From JBIOJM01 sp044450785 (GTDB taxonomy: Bacteria > Planctomycetota > Planctomycetia > Isosphaerales > Isosphaeraceae), in assembly GCA_044450785.1 (NCBI GenBank), contig JBIOJM010000006.1, forward strand, positions 1 through 64,000: a stretch of DNA of 64,000 nt, written 5' to 3'. Shown in pieces: positions 53,357 to 62,247 of the stretch; within the stretch, counting starts at the first letter, position 1, and every line of letters begins with the position of its first letter. The translations under genes were made by a program, and so were the position numbers. Below the pieces are notes generated by a model, which saw only the letters and a program-made list of their open reading frames with translations, made no database searches and had not been told where the DNA came from.

Positions 53357-54685
53357 TCACTCCAGCGTCTTGATGGACACGTTGCGGAACTCGACCGGGT
53401 CATGGTGGCCGGCGAAACCGAAGTAGCCGGTCGTACGATCCTTGCCCGGATGGGATGAGTTCGCCATGAACTCCTTGACCTTACCGAGGTCGGTGTTGAG
53501 GATCACGCTGCCGTTGAGCTCGACCCTGATCTGGGAGCCCTTGACGGTGACCTCCTCGAAGTTCCACTGGCCGACCGGCCTGAGATAGCCTTTCTGGGCC
53601 GCGACCATGCCGTAGGCCGAACCGTGAGCTTGGCGGGGATCGAGGGACTTCGCGTACCTCGGATGAGCGTCGTCGAGGATCTGAAGCTCGCACATGCCTT
53701 CGTAAGCAGTGTCTCCGCGGCCGGGGTAGCGGATCGCCAGGCCGTTGTTGCCCGCGGGTGGCAGCTTGAAGTCGACTCGGGCCATGAAGTCGGTCAGCTC
53801 GTGGTTGTAGTAGATCGTGCCCCCCTTGTCAGGCTTGCATCGGACGACCCCGTCCTTGACCTCGTACTGCTCGATCGGCCCCGCCCAGTCGGCGAGGTTC
53901 TGGCCGTTGAAGATCGGCCGGAAGCCTCCGGCGCCATGTTTGGCCAGGATTTGATTGGCTTCGTCCGCCGGGATTTCGCGGACGGCGATGTTCCGCCAGT
54001 GGATCTCGTGGTCGTGCGTCTGGAGCTGGATCGGGCCGCGGGCCGGGATCGACAGGGCTCGATTCCAGTAGTTCTCGAGGATCGCATGGTCCACGATGAG
54101 CTTGTCGTTCAAGGAGATCGTGGTCCGTGCGCCGACCTGGATGATCCGGAACGTGTTCCACTGGCCGACCGGGTTATCGGCTCGCGTGAGAGGGTCCTTG
54201 CCGGGTGCGCCCGGGCTGTTGTTCCACAGGCCGCCTGAGCCCTTGTCGGCCCCCATGCGGGCATAGCTCGGCTCGCTGAAGTCCCAGATCTGGATTTGCG
54301 GCGTGCCGCGGAGATAAACCCCGCTATCTCCCTTGGGCCCGATCTTGAAGTCGATCAACAGCTCGACGTCGCCGTAGTCTTTGTCCGTGGTCAGGTAGAC
54401 CCCCTGGCCGTCGTTGACGATCACACCGTCCTCGACCCGCCAATGTTTCTTCAGGTCATCGGTACCGTCGGCGAGCAGCTTGGTTTTCTCGTCGGCATTC
54501 AGCGCCTCGAACTGGCGCGGGTCCATGGTCTTCAGCCCGTGCCACCCCGTGAGGTCCTTGCCGTTGAACAGCGCGGTGAAACCTTCACTGTGCTGGCTGG
54601 TTGGCACAGCCCGCTTCGCCTCGGCGCTCCAGGCCGCGGCCGCCATCAAGCCCGTGATCAGAACGTTCGGAAGTCGCTTGTACAT
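53357..54685 (-). CDS. Double DUF1080 protein (3-keto-disaccharide hydrolase type)
   Basis: A 442-residue secreted protein with two DUF1080 (3-keto-disaccharide hydrolase/concanavalin-like) domains: FTALFNGKDLTGWHGLK at about residues 40-56 and FRPIFNGQNLADWAGP near 262. Each is followed by the family's WRVEDGVIV / YEVKDGVVR-like strands and GDSGVYLRG / NNGLAIRYPG. N-terminal signal: NVLITGLMAAAAWSAEA. The ATG at 54685 has GAGGAG 9 nt upstream. Likely acts on oxidised disaccharides or related glycans in the envelope. Confidence 0.9.
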   Translation of the reverse strand: MYKRLPNVLITGLMAAAAWSAEAKRAVPTSQHSEGFTALFNGKDLTGWHGLKTMDPRQFEALNADEKTKLLADGTDDLKKHWRVEDGVIVNDGQGVYLTTDKDYGDVELLIDFKIGPKGDSGVYLRGTPQIQIWDFSEPSYARMGADKGSGGLWNNSPGAPGKDPLTRADNPVGQWNTFRIIQVGARTTISLNDKLIVDHAILENYWNRALSIPARGPIQLQTHDHEIHWRNIAVREIPADEANQILAKHGAGGFRPIFNGQNLADWAGPIEQYEVKDGVVRCKPDKGGTIYYNHELTDFMARVDFKLPPAGNNGLAIRYPGRGDTAYEGMCELQILDDAHPRYAKSLDPRQAHGSAYGMVAAQKGYLRPVGQWNFEEVTVKGSQIRVELNGSVILNTDLGKVKEFMANSSHPGKDRTTGYFGFAGHHDPVEFRNVSIKTLE

Positions 54686-54916
54686 GGTGTCGATCTCCTC
54701 AAGCTTGACCATTTGGCGGGAAAAGACTTGGGCCGGAGTTGAACCGCCCTGGACGTCGACCACCATCATCGGCGGACTTCGGGCTTGGATCAACTCCCTG
54801 GGTTGAGATGAAAATCCCAATTCGGCGGCCACGATATGGAGGCGGGTTTGATTCGTCGCAGTGCTCCGGAGTACACTCGGAGAATCAGGGGCGACGGAAC
54901 CCTCTGCACAGATCTT

Positions 54917-55534
54917 CTACTGGGGCCCGTTCGGTCCGGTCGGATTTGGTGAGGCTTGCTGGGCCGGCTGTTCGCGCGGCGGGAAGATCTCCCGCACTGG
55001 GCAGCGGAAGCCGGGGATCACATCCTCGCCCGAGAGTTCGTCGCTCTCGCGCAGGCGGCTGACCGAGCCGTCGCCACGGTACACCATGACGGTGTGGGAC
55101 TTGAGGTTCACCACCCAAACCAAGGGCACGCCGGCCTTCTGGTAGTCGTCCAGCTTCTCCTCCAGCTTATCGGCTGAGTCGTTGGGCGAGATAACCTCGA
55201 CCACCAGGTCGGGGGGAATCTTGCCCCAACCCTCGGGCAGCACGTCGCCCGGGAGTCGGCCGCGCCGGATGAACGAGACGTCGGGTCTGCGGACAAGGCC
55301 GGGATCGTGCGGGAAGCACTGATAGCCGTCGTCGGCCGGCAAGGCCCATCCGACATCGTGCTCCTCGCAAAACCGGTCGAGACGTGAGTGTAACCGACCT
55401 CCCACCCAACTGGATTTGAGTCCCATGTTCCGCTCCACCAGTTGCCCGCCGACCAGTTCGTAGCTCTTGCCGTCGGGCATGGCCAGCAGGTCTTCAGGCG
55501 TGTAGTGGGTCTTGGTCTCGACCGCCGTGCTCAT
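54917..55534 (-). CDS. Uma2 family (DUF820) putative endonuclease
   Basis: A 205-residue Uma2 protein: YTPEDLLAMPDGKSYELVGG opening, RPDVSFIRRG (metal Asp) near residue 84, PDLVVEVISPND (catalytic E) near 113, DDYQKAGVPLVWVVNLKSHTV, and a Pro/Gln-rich tail. The catalytic pattern is intact. It is about 60 bp downstream of the ABC-transporter fusion gene's stop on the same strand. It is not a close copy of the other two Uma2 genes. Confidence 0.87.
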   Translation of the reverse strand: MSTAVETKTHYTPEDLLAMPDGKSYELVGGQLVERNMGLKSSWVGGRLHSRLDRFCEEHDVGWALPADDGYQCFPHDPGLVRRPDVSFIRRGRLPGDVLPEGWGKIPPDLVVEVISPNDSADKLEEKLDDYQKAGVPLVWVVNLKSHTVMVYRGDGSVSRLRESDELSGEDVIPGFRCPVREIFPPREQPAQQASPNPTGPNGPQ

Positions 55535-55595
55535 CGTCGGGTTCCCCCTCGCCGCTCATTCTGGAAGGACTTCCGATCTTGATGGATTGTACCAT

Positions 55596-57680
55596 TCAGA
55601 AATCGAACCGGTCGATGTTGTCCTTGGTGAAAAGGAACGGTTGACCGAGCAGGATGTTGTCGCCCTGGATCTCGACCGAGCCGAGCCGCCCGGCGGGGAA
55701 CTTGGTGTCGCCGGGCTTCAACCGCCCTTCCTTGAGAGCGCGGGCGGCCTGGACCGTCAGATAACCGAGGTCCATCGTGTTCCAGAGGACGACGCAATCG
55801 GTGATGCCATCGTGAACATACCGTTTATTGTCATTCGGGAGTCCCAGGCCGATCACCTTGACGTCAGTTCGCCCGGATTGCTTGACCGCCTCGGCCGCGC
55901 CGGGGACGGCCGGCGTGCAGATCGCCATGAAGAGCTTGACGCCGGGGTTGGAGTTCAAGATCGTGTTGGTCTCGTCGAACGCCTTTTTTTGAAGGTCATC
56001 GCACGGCCGCAGGGCGGCCATCTCGATCTGCGGGTATTTCTCCTGGCGGCGGGCCTCGATCGTCTTTTGCCAGGCGATCATGTTGGCCGCGGTCAGCGAG
56101 GCGGTGATGATCGCGAACGAGCCCTTGCCTCCCAGGACGCGCGCGGCGTTGTCCATGAGTGTCCGGCCGATCCCCTCGGGCGTGGCCTGGTTGACGAAGA
56201 AGTCGCGGGCGCCGGGGTCGGCGTCGGCGTCCCAGGTCAGCACCTTGATCCCACGCTCGCGAGCCTTGCGCAGCACCGACGAGATCCCATCACGGTTCTC
56301 GACCGCGACGGCAATGACGTCGACGCCGCGGGTGATCCAGGTGTCGATCACCTCGTTTTGCTTGGCCGGGTCGGGGTCGGTCGGTCCGTCCCAGATGAGC
56401 TTGATTCCCAGCTCGCGGGCCGCCTCCTCGGCCCCCTTGCGGCAGGCGATGAAATAGGCGTTGCCCTTGCTCTTGGGCATCATGGCCACGGTGATCGGCA
56501 CGCTCGCGGCCGGTCTGAACGCCGGGGCCGTCGCCGCCGGATCGCGGCCGGGATGCTCGCTCTTGAGCGACTGGACTAAAACGACGTTGCTCGCCGCGTT
56601 GATCAGGGCTGCTGCCAGGATCGCGGTGCAGATCACGGCCACCTGAGAGTTCTTCACGGTCATCACCTCCCGAGACGAATGGGCCCGCGCCGCGGCACGG
56701 GCCGGGGTAAGCTGGCGGTCAAGCCCGATGGCCACCAGCAGGAGTGTTCCGGTCAAGACCCCGGCCAGCTCCGCCGGCAGGTCGGCTAGCCGCAGGCCGT
56801 TCTGGAGCACGGCGATGGCGAAGAGACCGAGCAGCGTACCGACCACACTCCCCCGCCCGCCGAAAATCGACGTGCCTCCCAGCACGACCGCGGTGATCGC
56901 CGCCAGCTCATAGCCCGTGCCCGCGTCGGCTTTGGCCTGGCCCAGGTGAGCCACATAAATGATCGCCGCCAGGCTGGCGACCAGTCCCGAGAGCAAGTAG
57001 ACCAAGCCGACGAGCCGCTCGACCGGCAGTCCGGCGTAGCGGGCGCCCTCGGGCGAAAAGCCGATCGCGACCAGGCCGCGACCGATGATCGTCCGGTGAA
57101 GGAGCACCCAGAAGGCGACCGCGACGACCACGAAAATCGGCACCTGCGTCGGAACGCCGCCGAGCGAATACCCCTGGCCCAGAAAAAGGAACCGCTCGGG
57201 GAAGTCGGTGAAATTGTCGACGCCGCCGGTCAACCCTTCGGCCAGGCCGCGGAACAGCGAGAACGAGCCCAAGGTCACGATCAAGGGGGGGATGCGGCCC
57301 CGGGTAATCAACAGTCCGTTCAGGCTGCCCGCGAGCGCCCCCAACAAAAGCGTCAATGCCGCGGCCCCACCGATCGGCAGCCCGCCGTCGCGCCAGAGCT
57401 TGCCGAACACGACGGCCGCGAGGCCCATCAGCGACCCGACCGACAGGTCGATGCCGCCGCTGGTGATCACCGGCGTCAAGGCCACGGCCAGGAGACCGAT
57501 CTCCACGCTCAATCGCAGTACCTCGAAGGCGTTCGCCAGCGACAGGAAGTGGGTGCCGATCACCGAGAAGACCACGATCTCCAGGACCAGGAGGACCGCC
57601 AGGATCCCCTGCGCCGGCTCGAGCCGGAGCCAGGTGAGGCGGGTGTCGGCGTTTTCAGTCAAAGCGGCCGGTGCCGGCAT
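55596..57680 (-). CDS. Sugar ABC permease fused to substrate-binding protein
   Basis: A 694-residue protein. The first 340 residues are an RbsC-type permease (SGGIDLSVGSLMGLAAVVFG, RGRIPPLIVTLGSFSLFRG, VLGGTSIFGGRGSVVGTLLG). After a short RAAARAHSSRE linker there is one more membrane helix (QVAVICTAILAAALINAAS) and a LsrB/RhaS-type binding protein (VAMMPKSKGNAYFIACRKGA, DVIAVAVENRDGISS, KVLTWDADADPGARDFFVNQ). This helix would place the binding domain outside. An internal ATG at 56663 with GGGAGG just upstream could also yield a separate 355-residue binding protein. The ATG at 57680 starts 1 bp after the previous stop. The substrate is probably a sugar such as rhamnose, ribose or AI-2. Confidence 0.85.
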   Translation of the reverse strand: MPAPAALTENADTRLTWLRLEPAQGILAVLLVLEIVVFSVIGTHFLSLANAFEVLRLSVEIGLLAVALTPVITSGGIDLSVGSLMGLAAVVFGKLWRDGGLPIGGAAALTLLLGALAGSLNGLLITRGRIPPLIVTLGSFSLFRGLAEGLTGGVDNFTDFPERFLFLGQGYSLGGVPTQVPIFVVVAVAFWVLLHRTIIGRGLVAIGFSPEGARYAGLPVERLVGLVYLLSGLVASLAAIIYVAHLGQAKADAGTGYELAAITAVVLGGTSIFGGRGSVVGTLLGLFAIAVLQNGLRLADLPAELAGVLTGTLLLVAIGLDRQLTPARAAARAHSSREVMTVKNSQVAVICTAILAAALINAASNVVLVQSLKSEHPGRDPAATAPAFRPAASVPITVAMMPKSKGNAYFIACRKGAEEAARELGIKLIWDGPTDPDPAKQNEVIDTWITRGVDVIAVAVENRDGISSVLRKARERGIKVLTWDADADPGARDFFVNQATPEGIGRTLMDNAARVLGGKGSFAIITASLTAANMIAWQKTIEARRQEKYPQIEMAALRPCDDLQKKAFDETNTILNSNPGVKLFMAICTPAVPGAAEAVKQSGRTDVKVIGLGLPNDNKRYVHDGITDCVVLWNTMDLGYLTVQAARALKEGRLKPGDTKFPAGRLGSVEIQGDNILLGQPFLFTKDNIDRFDF

Positions 57681-57681
57681 G

Positions 57682-58638
57682 TCAGCGTCCTTCCCGGTCG
57701 AATGCATCCCAGGCGACCGCCAGCAGGATGATCAGCCCTTGAATCGCTTTCTCCCACTGGGGCTTGGCACCGAAAAAGGCAAGATGGGGATTGGTGCCGA
57801 GAAACACCAGAGCGGGTACGATCGAGCCGAGCAGGGCGACGCCGATCAAGCTGCCGGCGAGCGTTCCTCGCCCTCCAGAGACCGCGACGCCGCCCACCAC
57901 CACGGCTGCGATGACCTGGAGCTCCAGCCCAAGGCCGGCGTTGGGGTCGACGTCGGCGAAACGTACGGCGTTGAGCAAGGCGGCCAATCCCGCCAATGCG
58001 CCCATCACGACGAAGACGACGAAAACGACGCGGCGAGGCCGGATGCCCGCCAGCCGCGCCGCCTCCGCGTCCGAACCCGTGGCGTAGACGGCCCGTCCCG
58101 CCGCCAGGTTGTGTAATCCCCATGCAAACGCCGCGAAGACCACGAGCGCGATCGACACAACCAGCCATTGACCGGCCGCCTGCCCCGCCCCGAACCACTG
58201 GAATCCGGCCGGCAGGTTCCGGACGAATTCACCCTCCCGGACGTAGCGGAGCGACTCGCGTCCGATCACCAGCGTGGCCAGGGTCACCACGATCGACGGC
58301 AAGCCGAGCCCGGCGACCAGCGAGCCATTGATCGCTCCCAGGCCGCTCCCGGCCAGCAGAGTCCCCAGGCCGACCACGGAGATGGGCAGGCCCGCCCGGG
58401 CCAGCAGCCCGGCGACCACGCCGCAGATGCTGAAAATCGAGCCGATCGAGATGTCGATCTGCCGGCAGAGAATCACCAGCGTCATTCCCACCGCGGCCAC
58501 CAGCACCGGCGCGTTGCTCACCACGAAAGCGCGGAGCTGATCGGGGCCGTAAAAACGAGGGGCCGCCGCCGCCAGGACCAGGAGCAAAGCGGCGTACGCC
58601 GCGGCGACCGACAGCTCTCGTCGATATCGGCCTATCAT
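57682..58638 (-). CDS. Sugar ABC transporter permease (RbsC/LsrC-type)
   Basis: A 318-residue permease with about ten membrane segments (LSVAAAYAALLLVLAAAAPRF, LVAAVGMTLVILCRQIDISI). Seen: the family motif DISIGSIFSICGVVAGLL, GLGLPSIVVTLATLVIGR and AAVVVGGVAVSGGRGTLAGS with the conserved GG(R)GT(L)-like loop. It probably forms the heterodimer with the permease half of the next gene. The stop and start with the ATPase gene overlap (TGATG) at 58638. Confidence 0.88.
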   Translation of the reverse strand: MIGRYRRELSVAAAYAALLLVLAAAAPRFYGPDQLRAFVVSNAPVLVAAVGMTLVILCRQIDISIGSIFSICGVVAGLLARAGLPISVVGLGTLLAGSGLGAINGSLVAGLGLPSIVVTLATLVIGRESLRYVREGEFVRNLPAGFQWFGAGQAAGQWLVVSIALVVFAAFAWGLHNLAAGRAVYATGSDAEAARLAGIRPRRVVFVVFVVMGALAGLAALLNAVRFADVDPNAGLGLELQVIAAVVVGGVAVSGGRGTLAGSLIGVALLGSIVPALVFLGTNPHLAFFGAKPQWEKAIQGLIILLAVAWDAFDREGR

Positions 58639-60146
58639 CAGAGCACTCCCACTTCGGCAACGTGGCCGAGCGCCCGCTCCATGATCGATTCCTGAGTGGC
58701 TAGGGCGCGGTCCAGGACGCCGGCGATCGTGCCGCCGTGCATCACGGCGATCCGGTCGCTCATGCCCAGGACTTCGGGCAGCTCGGACGAGATCATCAAG
58801 ATGGCCAGTCCTGCTCCGGCCAGCTCGCTCATCAGCCGGTGGATCTCGGCCTTGGCGCCGACGTCAACGCCCTGAGTCGGCTCGTCGAGGATCAGGAGCA
58901 CCGGGTCCGCCGCCAGCCAGCGCGCCAGCGCCACTTTCTGCTGGTTTCCCCCCGAGAGATTTCCCACCGGCGTGTCGAGCGACGGGGTCTTGATCCCGAG
59001 CTGGTCAACGAACCGAGCCGCGGTGGCGCGCTCCCGGCGGAAGTCGAGGAATCCGAAACGCGAGGCGGCGCGGAGGGTCGCCAGCGTGGTGTTGGCGGCC
59101 ATCGTCATGTCGAGGATCACTCCGTGCCGCCGGCGGTCTTCGGGGACGTACGCAATCCCCAGGGCGACCGCGCGCGCCGGCGAATCAATTACCACCGGGC
59201 GGCCGCGCAGCCGGATCAGGCCGGAGTCCGCGGGCGTCAGGCCGAACAAGACCCGCGCCAGCTCAGTCCGCCCCGCGCCGACCAGGCCGGCCAGTCCCAG
59301 AATCTCGCCGGCTCGAACCTTCAAGTCGACCTCCTGGACGCCTGCCGCTCTACACCCCAGGCCCCGGACCTCGAGGATCACCTCGCCCGGCTCCACGAAC
59401 GACTTGGGAAAGACGGCCGATAGCTCGCGGCCGACCATCATCCGGATCAGCTCGCCGCGCGAGACCTCTTCCATCCGCCGTGTCCCAACCAGCACGCCGT
59501 CGCGTAGCGCTGTCACGCGGTCTGCGACCTGGGGCAGCTCCTCGAGGCGATGGGAAATGTAAATGGTACCCACCCCCTGCGACTTCAGGTCACGGATGAC
59601 CCCGAAGAGCCGGTCGACTTCCTTGTCGCTCAGCGAGGCGGTCGGCTCGTCCATGATCAGGATGCGGGCCTCGGCCCCCAAGGCCCGCGCGATCTCGACC
59701 AGTTGCTGCTCGGGCATCGACAGCCGGCGCACATCCGTGTCCGGGTCGATCGCCGCGCCGATTTGCTCGAGCAACGCCTGCGCCCTTGCCCGCCGTCGGC
59801 CCCAGCGGACGCGACGCCATCCACCCCCGGGCTCGAGCCCGATCGCGATATTCTCCGCGACCGTCAGGTCCGGAAACAGCGCCGGCTGCTGGTAGATCGC
59901 GGCGATCCCCAATCCTCGTGCCCGGACCGGGTCGATCTCCGCGACCAGCCGGCCCTGGACCTTCATCGTTCCTTCGTCGGGCAGGTGGGCACCGGTGATC
60001 ACCTTGATCAGGGTTGTCTTCCCCGCGCCGTTCTCGCCCACCAAGGCGTGGACTTCCCCAGCACGCAGGTCGAACGAGACCCCCTTCAAGGCCTGGACGC
60101 CGGCAAATGCCTTGCTGATCCCGGTCAGCTCGAGCAACGTCGCCAC
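58638..60146 (-). CDS. Sugar ABC transporter ATPase with two ABC domains (RbsA/MglA-type)
   Basis: A 502-residue double-ABC ATPase that couples ATP hydrolysis to monosaccharide import. Seen: first domain Walker A GENGAGKTT at residues 37-45, signature LSMPEQQLVEIARAL near 143, Walker B ILIMDEPTASLS, and a second domain with a degenerate Walker A (GLVGAGRTE), signature LSGGNQQKVALARWL and LLILDEPTQGVDVGAK. This asymmetry (one canonical, one degenerate site) is typical of RbsA/MglA. First gene of the operon; the permease start overlaps its stop. Confidence 0.92.
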   Translation of the reverse strand: MATLLELTGISKAFAGVQALKGVSFDLRAGEVHALVGENGAGKTTLIKVITGAHLPDEGTMKVQGRLVAEIDPVRARGLGIAAIYQQPALFPDLTVAENIAIGLEPGGGWRRVRWGRRRARAQALLEQIGAAIDPDTDVRRLSMPEQQLVEIARALGAEARILIMDEPTASLSDKEVDRLFGVIRDLKSQGVGTIYISHRLEELPQVADRVTALRDGVLVGTRRMEEVSRGELIRMMVGRELSAVFPKSFVEPGEVILEVRGLGCRAAGVQEVDLKVRAGEILGLAGLVGAGRTELARVLFGLTPADSGLIRLRGRPVVIDSPARAVALGIAYVPEDRRRHGVILDMTMAANTTLATLRAASRFGFLDFRRERATAARFVDQLGIKTPSLDTPVGNLSGGNQQKVALARWLAADPVLLILDEPTQGVDVGAKAEIHRLMSELAGAGLAILMISSELPEVLGMSDRIAVMHGGTIAGVLDRALATQESIMERALGHVAEVGVL

Positions 60147-60567
60147 GACCCCGTTCCCCCCCTTGAGAAAGATCGGTACGGACCAGGGATGGTGTCCTCG
60201 GTCAATTCTGCCTGAATGTGGAGCCTCATGCCAGCAAGAACGCCGAGGCTACCCAGACAAAGGTGATTTCCACGAAATCGATCTCTTGGTGCACGCACGC
60301 ATGATTTTGGTCCATCTCGTGATATCCCTGCGAGTGATGTCCGGTATCTCCTTGCGGTTTGAGCGTGATTCAATAGGATAGGTAGGATTGAAGACAATTC
60401 TCACTCCGCTTTCTTCCGTTGGTTTGGGTGGGGTTGGACCAGATCAGCAAGACGTCGGTTTGACTTGGAGGCAATCTCGGATGCGCGAGCCCGCTGAGAG
60501 AATCATTGGGTCGAACCGAGGGGAGCAGTCGATTTCAAGTCCAGTGAGCCCGAAAAGGGGGAATTGC
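60147..60567. other. Divergent intergenic, no gene
   Basis: About 420 bp between the ABC operon (minus) and the DUF1559 gene (plus). Upstream in-frame extension of the DUF1559 ORF to 60388 lacks family character. AGGATAGGTAGGAT at 60376-60389 is purine-rich but not a convincing promoter. No hairpin was seen. Confidence 0.4.
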
Positions 60568-61764
60568 ATGCGCACTCGCCGAGGCTTCACGCTCATCGAG
60601 TTGTTAGTTGTCATCGCCATCATCGCCATTCTCGTTGCCTTGCTGCTGCCCGCGATCCAGTCCGCGCGCGAGGCAGCGCGACGGGCCCAGTGCTCCAGCA
60701 ACCTGAAGCAACTGGGCCTTGCCGCTCACAGTTACCAGACTCAACTTGGGACTTACCCTCCCTTGGTTTCGAACGGGAGCTTCAACGTCTGGGGAAACAC
60801 CTTCCCTCTCAAGGGCATTTACTACGACCCATGGCCGTTGGACTGGACCGCTTCGCTGCTGGCGCAGATCGAGCAGGTTCCGTTGTACAACAATTTGAAC
60901 TGGTCCATGAGTTCGGGATGGCGCGGACCGGTCGCCTTCGGATGGGATCCGCAGAATACGACCGTGCTGGCCACTCAAGTGGCCATCTTACTCTGCCCCT
61001 CAGAAGACAGGAAAGTGACGACGATTGGGCCGGGGACGCGCAGGAACTATGTCGCCAACGTCGGAGGGCCGGCCAATTTCATGGCCTGGAGCGGTGTGCT
61101 GGTACCGCTGAGAGACGATCCGCCCTTGAGCTATTGTGGGACTTACTGGAACTCCAACAGCGGCACCACGTTCGGGCCCGAGGGGATCACCGACGGCCTT
61201 TCGAACACGGCGTTGTTCAGCGAAACCTTGATCGGTTCCGGTCCAAATGGACCAATCGCGCTGGCCGCAACCGATCGGAAAGGCACGTATGAGTGGCTTG
61301 TCCCCATCAACAATTTCTGGGACCAGGGCCCCAATGGTGGAATCACGGCCACGCTCTTCATGCAGGCTTGCAAGGCACTTCCCGGTGCCTATCTTTCCGT
61401 TGGCACACCCGGTAGTGGACTCCCACCGGCCAACGGCAACATCTGGCTCGCCGGCAACCCCGGATCCAGTCTGTCGTGGGACGCGTACAACCACTTCATG
61501 CCACCCAACACTACGAGCTGCGCGGCCCAGAACGATCCCACCGTGAACCCCGGAGGTGTCGGTGGTCCCGGACTCGGCACCACCACCGGAGGCTGGGGCA
61601 CGTTCATGGATGCGATTCCGCCCAGTTGCAACCATCCCGGCGGAGTCAACATCTGTTACGCTGATGGGTCCGTCCGGTTCATCAAGAACTCGATCGCGTA
61701 CCAGAATTGGTGGGCACTGGGCACTCGCAACGGCAATGAAGCCATCAGCTCCGATGCCTATTGA
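60568..61764 (+). CDS. DUF1559 prepilin-like protein 2
   Basis: A 398-residue DUF1559 protein, with leader RRGFTLIELLVVIAIIAILVA from residue 4 and AIQSAREAARRAQCSSNLKQLGLA, then a C-terminal CNHPGGVNICYADGSVRFIKNS signature. The ATG at 60568 follows AAGGGGG by 7 nt. It is longer than the first DUF1559 protein by about 24 residues, mainly in the Gly/Pro-rich loop near residues 260-330. It is followed after 71 bp by a small lipoprotein, so an operon is likely. Confidence 0.92.
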   Translation: MRTRRGFTLIELLVVIAIIAILVALLLPAIQSAREAARRAQCSSNLKQLGLAAHSYQTQLGTYPPLVSNGSFNVWGNTFPLKGIYYDPWPLDWTASLLAQIEQVPLYNNLNWSMSSGWRGPVAFGWDPQNTTVLATQVAILLCPSEDRKVTTIGPGTRRNYVANVGGPANFMAWSGVLVPLRDDPPLSYCGTYWNSNSGTTFGPEGITDGLSNTALFSETLIGSGPNGPIALAATDRKGTYEWLVPINNFWDQGPNGGITATLFMQACKALPGAYLSVGTPGSGLPPANGNIWLAGNPGSSLSWDAYNHFMPPNTTSCAAQNDPTVNPGGVGGPGLGTTTGGWGTFMDAIPPSCNHPGGVNICYADGSVRFIKNSIAYQNWWALGTRNGNEAISSDAY

Positions 61765-61835
61765 TCCAACGATCCGCTCGGTGGCGGCCTGGAGCCGCCC
61801 CCGGGCATCTTACCTTCCCTGGGGAGAAAACACCG

Positions 61836-62093
61836 ATGCGCCGACTTAGCCTGGAGATCGCGGGAGTCGTCCTGGCCTTCACCCTCGCCGGTTGTGGCGA
61901 AAGCCAGCCTGAATCGGGGCCTGTTCAATATAAGGCCCCGAATCCCGCGGGGATTGATAAGCAGTTAGATATCATGTCCCAAAATGCGAAGAATAAGGTC
62001 ACTACGACCAAGCCGAAAGAGACCAAAGCTGGGGAGAAGAAGCCGGCTGACACTCCTCCGGCTGAGACCGCCCCGGCTGAGAAGAAGAAATGA
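61836..62093 (+). CDS. Small secreted lipoprotein
   Basis: An 85-residue protein, type II signal peptide (LEIAGVVLAFTLAGC; lipobox TLAGC), then a linker and a C-terminal Lys/Thr/Pro/Glu-rich tail (KPKETKAGEKKPADTPPAET). The ATG at 61836 has GGGGAG about 10 nt upstream. It resembles the lipoprotein at 35486 in size, lipobox and low-complexity tail. No domain is recognised; a helper of the pilin-like protein is a guess based on the repeated pairing. Confidence 0.75.
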   Translation: MRRLSLEIAGVVLAFTLAGCGESQPESGPVQYKAPNPAGIDKQLDIMSQNAKNKVTTTKPKETKAGEKKPADTPPAETAPAEKKK

Positions 62094-62102
62094 TCCGCTG
62101 AC

Positions 62103-62134
62103 CGCGGCGGTCTGATTGTCGTTGGACCGCCGCG
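62103..62134 (+). terminator. GC-rich hairpin after lipoprotein
   Basis: A perfect 10-bp stem CGCGGCGGTC / GACCGCCGCG with a 12-nt loop, 10 bp after the stop at 62093. It has no U-tract, so it is either a weak or Rho-assisted terminator or a bidirectional stem before the convergent gene ending at 62248. Confidence 0.5.
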
Positions 62135-62247
62135 CAGCCAGCAAGGCCGGCTTGATTCTCAAGGCGGTACAGAGGCCGTCGTCGCTTCCCGGCCTCCTGT
62201 CGAAGATCCAGGCGGCGGCGGCTCAGCTCAGATGCCTACCGGCGTGC

